From Mycolicibacterium tusciae JS617 (lineage in GTDB: Bacteria; Actinomycetota; Actinomycetes; Mycobacteriales; Mycobacteriaceae): DNA of 64,000 nt. The notes below the pieces were generated by a model. That model saw only the letters and a program-made list of their open reading frames with translations. It was not told the DNA's origin and did no database searches. The position numbers and the translations under genes were made by a program. This document shows, piece after piece, positions 24,899-31,874 of the stretch (within the stretch, counting starts at the first letter, position 1; the number at the start of each line of letters is the position of its first letter). Location of the stretch: the NCBI RefSeq assembly GCF_000243415.2, contig NZ_KI912270.1, positions 5,041,837 to 5,105,836 of the forward strand, written 5' to 3'.

Positions 24899-26107
24899 TC
24901 AAGCCGCGGCGGTGACCGGGGGTGAATCAGGTTGCCAGGTCCGGTTGTCACGGATGAGGGCGTAGAGAACGTTGGTGCGCCGTCGCGCCAGGCAGATGGT
25001 GGCGGGGATCGGCCGCTTTCCTTCGTCTCGTTTGCGCTGGTAATAGGCCTTGGAATCTGGGTCGCAGCGGATCGCGGTCAACGCCGACATGTACATGACT
25101 CGGCGCAGTCGGCGACTGTAACGCTTGGGGGTGTGCAGTCGTCCGGTGCGCTTTCCGGAGTCTCGAGACACTGGCGCCAGGCCGGCCCAGGCCGCGAGTT
25201 GGTCAGCCGATCCGATCAGCGCGGGATCACCAACGGCGGCGAGGAATTCGGCGCCCAGCCGAAATCCTATGCCGGGCATGCTGGTGATCACCTCGGCGAG
25301 TGGATGGCGGCGAAATCGGCCCTCGATGTCGGCGTCGGTGGTCTTGATGCGGTCATCGAGGGCGATCACCTCCCGCGCCAGATCAGCGATCAACCCGGCG
25401 GCCACCTCTTCGCCGGGCAGGCGCATCGTCTGGGTTTTCACTGCAGCCACCGCAGCCGCCGCGATCGAGGCGGCGTTGCGCACACCGGCATCGGTCAAGA
25501 CTTTGGTCAGCCGCGAAACACCGCTTTGTCGAATCGCTTTGGGACGCTGGTAGCGCGCCAGCAGTATCACCCAGCCACGGTCTTGGCTCGGTTGGGCGGC
25601 TCGTTCCAGGGCCGGGCAGACCGCGACGAGTTGCTGGCGCAGCCGGTTGATCGTGCGGGTGCGGTCGGCCACCAGGTCGGCGCGATGGCCGGTGAGCATC
25701 CGCAACTCGCTGATCAAGTCATCATCGGGATGCAGAACGGGCAAGTCCTGGCCGCGCATGCGCGCCTGGTCGGCGATCACCCGAGCGTCTTTGGCATCGG
25801 TTTTGGCCTCCCCACCGCGGTAGGTCGCCGAGGCCTGCCACACCGCCCGGCCGGCCAGATACCGGACCGTTTTGCCGGCGTCGGCCAGCACCGTCAACAC
25901 CAGTGCGGCATACACCGTGGTCAGGTCCACCGTCCACGACACTCGCTCGGCCAGCTCGTCGATTTCAGCGACGAGCTCCCGGATCGGTTGCTCGTCGTTG
26001 ACCAGCCGGCGCGACAACACCACCTTCCCGCTGTCGTCGACCGCACAAACCCAGTGATGCTCTTTACCAACATCCACTCCAGCCCACACCTGGCCCGTCG
26101 TCATCAC
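24899..26107 (-). CDS. IS110-family recombinase (DEDD), copy 2
   Basis: The 402-residue protein is identical in sequence to the copy 1 enzyme: N-terminal DEDD domain (VWAGVDVGKEHHW) and C-terminal serine-containing Tnp20 domain (ITSMPGIGFRLGAEF). The lack of any difference between the copies implies either very recent duplication or gene conversion. Confidence 0.93.
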   Translation of the reverse strand: MMTTGQVWAGVDVGKEHHWVCAVDDSGKVVLSRRLVNDEQPIRELVAEIDELAERVSWTVDLTTVYAALVLTVLADAGKTVRYLAGRAVWQASATYRGGEAKTDAKDARVIADQARMRGQDLPVLHPDDDLISELRMLTGHRADLVADRTRTINRLRQQLVAVCPALERAAQPSQDRGWVILLARYQRPKAIRQSGVSRLTKVLTDAGVRNAASIAAAAVAAVKTQTMRLPGEEVAAGLIADLAREVIALDDRIKTTDADIEGRFRRHPLAEVITSMPGIGFRLGAEFLAAVGDPALIGSADQLAAWAGLAPVSRDSGKRTGRLHTPKRYSRRLRRVMYMSALTAIRCDPDSKAYYQRKRDEGKRPIPATICLARRRTNVLYALIRDNRTWQPDSPPVTAAA

Positions 26108-26129
26108 CCCTCTTTTCGCCTGTCTACCA

Positions 26130-26270
26130 ACATGATCCCCATGGACAACCCCGCCAGCATTTCCTTAAACAAGCGATCACATCGCAGATCTCAATCAGCG
26201 GCCAGAGGAGTCCAGGCAGGCCGGGCGGCCAGTCCTTTCAAGCCGCACCACCAGGGCCGGCTACGACCAT
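26130..26270 (-). ncRNA. Predicted IS110 bridge RNA, copy 2 (approximate limits)
   Basis: Same sequence as copy 1, shifted by 4120 bases. The guide-like segments lie at 26246-26253, 26232-26241, 26189-26195 and 26162-26169. The target guides TGGTGGTG and TTGAAAGGAC match this copy's own insertion site exactly, on both sides of the GGAC junction. Confidence 0.6.
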
Positions 26271-26351
26271 GCAGCCTCACCCGACCCACCCGGGTCACAG
26301 CCCAACGTAACAACACGAAGTAACTGCAACTACGAACTTAAGGACACCACC

Positions 26352-26894
26352 ATGGGCCAATACTTCAACCCCGTCATCGTCGACCCCACGGGCCGACCCC
26401 TGGCCGCCCTCAACCCCGCCACCTACGGCGCCGGACCCAAACTGTCCACCCACACCCGCGCCGACTCCCCGCTCATGACCGCCGTGGAAATACTGCTCAC
26501 CCTCGACGGCGGCGCCCGCCTGGTCTGGGCCGGCGACTACGAGGACCCCGACGACGACCAGGATGCGCTGTATTGGCTCGTCGAACCCCAGCATTTCGTG
26601 TGCTTCGCCGGTCTCATCGACCCCGACGAGCCAGTCACCCCCAACGCTGAAGCGCCCGCAGCACTGCCGGCCCACAGGTACATCTGCAACCCCGACAAGC
26701 GCCAGTACCTCGACAAAGACCGCTTCGGTGTCGACGACTACGGCATCCGGCGCTCCCCCCTGCCCTGGCTCACCGCCGAAGGCGGCCTCGCCACACAGAG
26801 ACGCCACACCACCTGGGCCCGCGACCGCATCTACCTCGCAGCCCAGCACCCAGGCCCCGGATGGACCGAAGTGCCCGCCCTGCTCTGGGTCTGA
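26352..26894 (+). CDS. Orphan plasmid protein behind IS110 copy 2
   Basis: A 180-residue protein, MGQYFNPVIVDPTGRPLAAL. It contains AGDYEDPDDDQDALYWLVEP and a region with HRYICNPDKRQYLDKDRFGV. Its look (MGQYF start, short basic and aromatic motifs) is like phage- or plasmid-encoded small proteins of unknown function. The RBS now comes from the IS end. Confidence 0.65.
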   Translation: MGQYFNPVIVDPTGRPLAALNPATYGAGPKLSTHTRADSPLMTAVEILLTLDGGARLVWAGDYEDPDDDQDALYWLVEPQHFVCFAGLIDPDEPVTPNAEAPAALPAHRYICNPDKRQYLDKDRFGVDDYGIRRSPLPWLTAEGGLATQRRHTTWARDRIYLAAQHPGPGWTEVPALLWV

Positions 26895-27000
26895 CCAACC
26901 ACCAGCCCGCCCGGGTCCGCGCAGCCGCGCGGGACCGGCGGGCCTGCGGTGTCTTCCGGTCCGCCGCCCCCTGTCGGCCGGCGCGCCCGGAGGCGCGGAG

Positions 27001-27300
27001 GCCCGCCTGCGGCGGGCGTGGGTTTGGGTAGCTGCTCACCTTTAACCGTTCAGCTGGGTCGCCCAGTGTGACCGACGAGGCCCCGTCACGCGCAACCCAC
27101 ACCCGCGCCGAACTGCGCAGGCCGAGTGACCTTTTCGGCCCAATGCCAGCTCGCCAGGGCGCTGCGCGCCGGCTCGCGCGGGCCGAAAACCCTGCTCCGC
27201 TCGTCACGGCCTCTTCGAGGTTGCGCGCGCCACCCCGCCGGTCCCCTGCACCCCAGCGCTAACCGGCGCAGCAAATACCGCAGACGAACGGAGAACAACC
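27001..27300 (+). repeat. Family B leader hairpin, copy B6 (type 1b)
   Basis: Type 1 arms (GCGCAACCC facing GAGGTTGCGC) with a longer apical loop (AATGCCAGCTCGCCAGGGCG and so on). The TTTTCGGCCC/GGGCCGAAAA stem is intact. Near-identical to B9. Ends at RBS GGAGAACAACC before the ATG at 27301. Confidence 0.8.
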
Positions 27301-27612
27301 ATGACCTACCCCCTCGACGACTTCTGGGCCAACGTCGACGCCGCCCTGACCCGCTGCGCAGAGGCCACCACCGTCGAAGACGTCATCACCATCCTCAACG
27401 AACACTTCAACCCCTCCAGCGGCGCCGCCTTCTTCGGCGGCTCCGGGGGCGACACCCAGCTCCTCGACAAGCTCTACTGGGACCGAGCCGACAACACCTG
27501 GCGGGTCGTCCGCTACGACGCCCCCTACTACTGGTGCCTGGCCGACACCAACGGCGACCTGCTCACCTACATCGAAGGCGACGTCTACCGCGGCAACACC
27601 ATGACCGACTAA
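27301..27612 (+). CDS. Small orphan plasmid protein behind leader B6
   Basis: A 103-residue acidic protein, MTYPLDDFWANVDAALTRCA, with an aromatic-rich C-terminal half (VVRYDAPYYWCLADTNGD). No family recognised. Confidence 0.65.
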   Translation: MTYPLDDFWANVDAALTRCAEATTVEDVITILNEHFNPSSGAAFFGGSGGDTQLLDKLYWDRADNTWRVVRYDAPYYWCLADTNGDLLTYIEGDVYRGNTMTD

Positions 27613-27712
27613 CCCGCCGCCCCCGGCCGGTGTCCGCGCAGGGGTGCGGGCATCGGCTGGTGTGGTGTCTTCCGGTGCGCGGGCGCCGGCGCACCAGGTG
27701 CGACCGGCGGAG

Positions 27713-27993
27713 GCCCGCCTGCGGCGGGCGTGGTCCGTAGCCCCTCACCTTTAACCGTTCAGCTGGGTCGCCCAGTGTGACCGACGAGGCCCCGTCACGC
27801 GCAACCCACACCCGCGCCGAACTGCGCAGGCCGAGTGACCTTTTCGGCCCTATCAAGCTCGCTGCCGCTCGCGGGCCGAAAACCCTGCTCCGCTCGTCAC
27901 GGCCTCTTCGAGGTTGCGCGCGCCACCCCGCCGGTCCCCCGCAACCCCAGCGCTAACCGGCGCACCCAACCCGTACACGAACGGAGAACAACC
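27713..27993 (+). repeat. Family B leader hairpin, copy B7 (type 1)
   Basis: Essentially identical to B1 and B8 from the GCCCGCC hairpin to the start codon. The similarity with B8 and B9 begins further upstream, at about 27625 (GGCCGGTGTCCGCGCAGG), so nearly the whole intergenic region is duplicated. Confidence 0.82.
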
Positions 27994-28287
27994 ATGGAGA
28001 TCGACTACGGCCTGGCCTGGGACTTCCTCGACGACCACGACAGCCGGCCCTACCAACTGCGCTTCCGCCGCAACGGGTGGTTCGACGACACCGGCCAACT
28101 CATCGCCGTCGTCGCCAAGTTCGACCACCCCGACAACGGACACACCCTGCCCATCAGCCGAGCCGACGTCGACTTCAACGACGTCGAGCAGGCCATCGAC
28201 GGCTGGCAGAACTGGGCCCGAATTACCGACTCCACCGTCAGTCTCGCCGCCATTCGCCGCCGCCTCACCGCCGCCGGGCTCGTCTAA
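27994..28287 (+). CDS. Small orphan plasmid protein behind leader B7
   Basis: A 97-residue protein, MEIDYGLAWDFLDDHDSRPY. Beta-rich middle, helical end (SLAAIRRRLTAAGLV). No family recognised. Followed after 25 bases by the 149-residue gene. Confidence 0.65.
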   Translation: MEIDYGLAWDFLDDHDSRPYQLRFRRNGWFDDTGQLIAVVAKFDHPDNGHTLPISRADVDFNDVEQAIDGWQNWARITDSTVSLAAIRRRLTAAGLV

Positions 28288-28312
28288 CCCCACCCCCAGA
28301 AAGGAACCCACC

Positions 28313-28762
28313 ATGAGCGCATTCATCGTCGACCCCGAACACATCCACGTCCTGCTCTGGGCCGCCAGCCGGCCCACCAGCCCCTACGGACCCCTGGTCT
28401 GGTACTACGACAACCCCAGCCGAGAAGGCCGGCTCACCGACGACGCAATCGACACCGTCGGACAGATGCTTGTCGACGAGAACGCCGCCTCCGTCAACTA
28501 CCGCTACGACGAAGACGACGCCTATATCTACGCCTACCAGCAGCCCCGCCACACCACCTGGAGTGGTGTCGAGCTGATCAAAGCTCTGCACTGCTACGAA
28601 TACCAGTCCTGCGAGCACCCCGGCTGGCGCACCAGCCAAGCCCACTCCTTCTGCCGCGCCCTCGAACGCCGCCTCATCGGCGAACTGCCCGGCTACGACG
28701 ACGCGCCCTGGGCCATCAGCAGCCTCGACACCCCCGCCGCCGAACGACGGGCCGACACCTAA
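28313..28762 (+). CDS. Small orphan plasmid protein
   Basis: A 149-residue protein, MSAFIVDPEHIHVLLWAASR, behind RBS AGAAAGGAACCCACC. It has several Tyr-rich segments (NYRYDEDDAYIYAYQQP; KALHCYEYQSCEHPGW). Probably cotranscribed with the preceding gene. The opening IVD-EHIHVLLW is seen in other actinobacterial plasmid and phage proteins of unknown role. Confidence 0.65.
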   Translation: MSAFIVDPEHIHVLLWAASRPTSPYGPLVWYYDNPSREGRLTDDAIDTVGQMLVDENAASVNYRYDEDDAYIYAYQQPRHTTWSGVELIKALHCYEYQSCEHPGWRTSQAHSFCRALERRLIGELPGYDDAPWAISSLDTPAAERRADT

Positions 28763-28861
28763 CCGGCACCCACCGGCCGGTGTCCGCGCAGGGTGCGGGC
28801 ATCGGCTGGTGTGGTGTCTTCCGGTGCGCGGGCGCCGGCGCACCAGGTGCGACCGGCGGAG

Positions 28862-29142
28862 GCCCGCCTGCGGCGGGCGTGGTCCGTAGCCCCTCACCTT
28901 TAACCGTTCAGCTGGGTCGCCCAGTGTGACCGACGAGGCCCCGTCACGCGCAACCCACACCCGCGCCGAACTGCGCAGGCCGAGTGACCTTTTCGGCCCT
29001 ATCAAGCTCGCTGCCGCTCGCGGGCCGAAAACCCTGCTCCGCTCGTCACGGCCTCTTCGAGGTTGCGCGCGCCACCCCGCCGGTCCCCCGCAACCCCAGC
29101 GCTAACCGGCGCACCCAACCCGTACACGAACGGAGAACAACC
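28862..29142 (+). repeat. Family B leader hairpin, copy B8 (type 1)
   Basis: Essentially identical to B1 and B7 through the RBS GGAGAACAACC. Similarity with B7 extends upstream to about 28770. It precedes the DUF4192 gene, an unrelated downstream gene. Confidence 0.82.
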
Positions 29143-30093
29143 ATGACCATCAAACTCGGAGCCCCCGCCGACGTCATCGCCGCTGCCCCCGCCCTGCTGG
29201 GCTTCACCCCCACCAACAGCGTCGTGGTCTACCTGCTGGGCACCGAGCCCGACGGCACCCCCATCATCAAAGTCACCATCCGCTGCGACATCACCATCAG
29301 CGCCAGCCAAGCTGCCAGCTTCGCCCGCACCTGCCACCTCAACGCCGCCAAATACGACGGCGCCCTGCTCCTGGCCGTCTGCAGCGCCGAGCTCGACGAC
29401 CACGCCGCAGTGGTCCTCGACGGCATCCGCGACTCCCTCACCGAGGCCGGCATCACCGTCCGCCGCCGCCTCACCACCCGCGACGTCACCGCCGCCGGTA
29501 CCTGGATCGACCCCGACACCGGAGCCACCGGAACCACCTACCCCTACACCGACTCGCTGCTGACCGCGCAGCGCATCCACGACGGCGCGATCCTCACCGC
29601 CCGCCGCGAGGACCTCGTGCGCGAGTTCGACCCCATCACCCCCGCCCCCGCCGTCGCCGTCGGAGACCACGCCGTCCTGGTCTCCACCACCATGGAGGAC
29701 ATCACCGACGCTCTCACCGGAGCCAGCCGCTACATCAGCGCCACCCTGTCCACCCGCGCCGGCATCCTCATCACCAGCCACCCCGCCCTCCGCGACGCGA
29801 TGCTGCACCTCGCCCTCGACCACGAGCGTGCCGCCACCAACGTGTGGACCCACATCGCCCGCCAACTGCGCGGGCGGCCCCGCACCGAAGCGCTCACCAT
29901 CGCCGCAGTCTGCTACTGCCTGATCAACGACACCGTCCGCGCCGGAATCGCCGCCGACATCGCCATCACCGAGGCCACCGACGCCGGCGACGAACCGCCC
30001 ACCCTGGCCGCCATGCTCCTGGCCGCCCTCGAATCGGGCATCGAGCCCGCCCTGATCCGCCGCGTCCTGACCGACACCCACCCCGGCACTTAA
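29143..30093 (+). CDS. DUF4192 family protein
   Basis: A 316-residue protein, MTIKLGAPADVIAAAPALLGFTPTNSVV, with the PALLGF-P--S-V start typical of the actinobacterial DUF4192 family. Later parts include AAICYCL-like helical segments with a GD-ARA style repeat region. Function unknown; common on actinobacterial chromosomes and plasmids. The largest protein in the leader array. The long minus-strand frame opposite it is a shadow. Confidence 0.8.
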   Translation: MTIKLGAPADVIAAAPALLGFTPTNSVVVYLLGTEPDGTPIIKVTIRCDITISASQAASFARTCHLNAAKYDGALLLAVCSAELDDHAAVVLDGIRDSLTEAGITVRRRLTTRDVTAAGTWIDPDTGATGTTYPYTDSLLTAQRIHDGAILTARREDLVREFDPITPAPAVAVGDHAVLVSTTMEDITDALTGASRYISATLSTRAGILITSHPALRDAMLHLALDHERAATNVWTHIARQLRGRPRTEALTIAAVCYCLINDTVRAGIAADIAITEATDAGDEPPTLAAMLLAALESGIEPALIRRVLTDTHPGT

Positions 30094-30192
30094 CCCACCG
30101 CGCCCGGCCGGTGTCCGCGCAGGGTGCGGGCATCGGCTGGTGTGGTGTCTTCCGGTGCGCGGTCGCCGGCGCACTAGGTGCGACCGGCGGAT

Positions 30193-30489
30193 GCCCGCCT
30201 GCGGCGGGCGTGGTCCGTAGCCCCTCACCTTTAACCGTTCAGCTGGGTCGCCCAGTGTGACCGACGAGGCCCCGTCACGCGCAACCCACACCCGCGCCGA
30301 ACTGCGCAGGCCGAGTGACCTTTTCGGCCCAATGCCAGCTCGCCAGGGCGCTGCGCGCCGGCTCGCGCGGGCCGAAAACCCTGCTCCGCCCGTCGCGGCC
30401 TCTTCGAGGTTGCGCGCGCCACCCCGCCGGTCCCCTGCACCCCAGCGCTAACCGGCGCAGCAAATACCGCAGACGAACGGAGAACAACC
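30193..30489 (+). repeat. Family B leader hairpin, copy B9 (type 1b)
   Basis: Near-identical to B6, with similarity upstream to about 30103 shared with B7 and B8. Ends at RBS GGAGAACAACC before the ATG at 30490. Last copy of the array. Confidence 0.8.
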
Positions 30490-30777
30490 ATGACCCTCGC
30501 CGCCAACCCCTGGTCCGTCACCGACCACGACCCCACCAGCAACCTCAACGCCGGTCCCAGCACCACGGCGGTGCTGGCCTACGCCCGCGCCGACATCCAC
30601 TCCGCCGTGGCCGCAGCCGACGACCCACACCGCCGCCGCCAATACGCCCTGTCGGCCCGCGACAACGCCGTCACCGTCCTGCTCGCCGGCGACGCCAGCC
30701 CCGACGAGCTCCGCCACGCCGAGTACTACCTGGCCGACGCCGAAGCCTTCATCGCCGCCACCGCCCCGACCCACTAG
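30490..30777 (+). CDS. Small orphan plasmid protein behind leader B9
   Basis: A 95-residue, mainly helical protein, MTLAANPWSVTDHDPTSNLN. The middle (YARADIHSAVAAADD and ALSARDNAVTVLLAG) looks like a small helical bundle. No family recognised. Confidence 0.6.
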   Translation: MTLAANPWSVTDHDPTSNLNAGPSTTAVLAYARADIHSAVAAADDPHRRRQYALSARDNAVTVLLAGDASPDELRHAEYYLADAEAFIAATAPTH

Positions 30778-30834
30778 GGCGCCACCGACCGCACATCACC
30801 CTCAGCGCGCACCGCGCCCCGTGAAAGGACTGCC

Positions 30835-31221
30835 ATGACGCACACCGACACCCTCAACACCTTGAGCGCACTGCGCACCGCGCTCATCGAGCGCACCGAG
30901 CCAACCGCCGACCTCGCCGAGCGCACCGCCGTCGTGCTCACCGGCGCGCACGCGCGCCACCTCGCCGGCGTCGCCGACCGCCACGAAGCCCGCGCCGCGG
31001 CGCTTTACGAGCGCATCGCCACGCACCTGGGCCCGCGGCCGATCGCCGCAGCGGCCTACGTGCTCGCCGCCCAATGCGCCTTCCTGGCCGCCGACTACCG
31101 CCGCACCGCGGCCCTGCTCGCCGCCGCCGAAACTCATGCCGCCCGCCACGGCGGCGACGTGCCGCCACTGGCCCGACTGCTCAAACTCGACCACCGCGTC
31201 AGCGTCCACACCGCACCCTGA
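30835..31221 (+). CDS. Small helical orphan plasmid protein
   Basis: A 128-residue helical protein, MTHTDTLNTLSALRTALIER, behind RBS GTGAAAGGACTGCC. Its two long helices resemble a TPR-like or four-helix arrangement. It ends the array and is followed by a strong terminator. Confidence 0.6.
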   Translation: MTHTDTLNTLSALRTALIERTEPTADLAERTAVVLTGAHARHLAGVADRHEARAAALYERIATHLGPRPIAAAAYVLAAQCAFLAADYRRTAALLAAAETHAARHGGDVPPLARLLKLDHRVSVHTAP

Positions 31222-31234
31222 CCCCAGACACCAA

Positions 31235-31286
31235 GAGAGCCGGCACGCCCTGTCCTCGTGACAGACAGCGTGCCGGCTCTCTTTTT
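31235..31286. terminator. Strong (bidirectional) intrinsic terminator
   Basis: GAGAGCCGGCACGC (31235-31248) pairs perfectly with GCGTGCCGGCTCTC (31268-31281), followed by TTTTT. It lies between convergent genes and could stop transcription from both sides. Confidence 0.85.
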
Positions 31287-31306
31287 CCTCCGGTCCAGCG
31301 CCGGCC

Positions 31307-31429
31307 TCAATAGCTGATGCCGGCGCTGAGCCCCGCGCTCATCCAGTCCCACAGCTGGCCGCCCACCAGCCACGCCAACACCGCGCCTTCTGCAGCCACC
31401 GCCACCAGCGCCGCCCAAATCTTGCCCAT
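31307..31429 (-). CDS. 40-residue membrane micropeptide
   Basis: The peptide begins MGKIWAALVAVAAEGAVLAW, continues LVGGQLWDWMSAG and ends LSAGISY. One hydrophobic span at residues 4-22 is followed by an amphipathic tail. The ATG lies two bases after the stop of the upstream 66-residue frame, with an AAGGGGGTGAGG RBS. Too short for many gene finders. It could be a small conjugation or membrane-stress peptide. Confidence 0.5.
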   Translation of the reverse strand: MGKIWAALVAVAAEGAVLAWLVGGQLWDWMSAGLSAGISY

Positions 31430-31431
31430 CC

Positions 31432-31632
31432 TCACCCCCTTTGCTCCGTAGCTGCTGACTGCTCACACAGCTGCGCCAGCCACGCCCTGCGGTCCGCCCC
31501 GACCCGCTGCCACGCCCGCATCGACCGCCAGGTCGCCGGGATCGGCGCCCACGGCGGCCACGCCGCTCGCGCGGCGCCGCCGGCCTGCCCTTCACCTCTC
31601 ACAAGCCCACTCACCTCCACTTCGTCCCCCAC
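31432..31632 (-). CDS. Small hypothetical protein upstream of the micropeptide
   Basis: A frame of up to 66 residues beginning MGDEVEVSGLVRGEGQAGGA. A better start may be the GTG eleven codons in, which has a GGAGG upstream. W- and R-rich (PIPATWRSMRAWQRVGADRR). It overlaps the RBS of the micropeptide gene, suggesting an operon. No function can be assigned. Confidence 0.4.
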   Translation of the reverse strand: MGDEVEVSGLVRGEGQAGGAARAAWPPWAPIPATWRSMRAWQRVGADRRAWLAQLCEQSAATEQRG

Positions 31633-31766
31633 ACCCCAACTCTTTCCATCCCCCTCACCCTAAGCCCGCCCCTCACCACACACTGGCACCAATTCCTCAC
31701 CACCACCCCCTTGCAGCACACCCACTCCGCCTCCGCTCCGCTCCCACCCAACAGACTTCCGGCACA

Positions 31767-31784
31767 TTGGCACAAGTTGTGCAA
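31767..31784. promoter_or_regulatory. Inverted repeat upstream of the relaxase, operator or oriT candidate
   Basis: TTGGCACAAGTTGTGCAA is an almost perfect palindrome. It is followed by two GC hairpins (GGGCGCTGGCGCGCCC and GGCCGCCTGGCGGCGGCC) before the relaxase start. The cluster lies in the space between divergent genes, where MobF plasmids often carry oriT. Confidence 0.4.
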
Positions 31785-31874
31785 TACTCGGCTTCGGGCG
31801 CTGGCGCGCCCGAACCCCGGCCGCCTGGCGGCGGCCTGTCCGGCTTGGTGAGGTGGTCTAGTGGCGGTGCGACC

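Larger units (their letters stand above)
24881..26345 (-). mobile_element. IS110-family insertion sequence, copy 2
   Basis: It appears identical to copy 1 over the whole element, with GGAC at both edges (24881-24884, 26342-26345). Removing it restores CCTTGAAAGGACACCACCATGG, again an RBS and start codon, here for the 180-residue gene. Two identical copies in the same type of site indicate recent, sequence-specific transposition. Confidence 0.9.

Noticed and set aside
29002..30291. 429-codon minus-strand frame opposite the DUF4192 gene
   Set aside because: Glycine/valine-rich shadow that runs through two leader copies.
17402..30489. CRISPR array
   Set aside because: The repeats are about 280 bp, separated by genes, and lack short uniform spacers; no cas genes are present.
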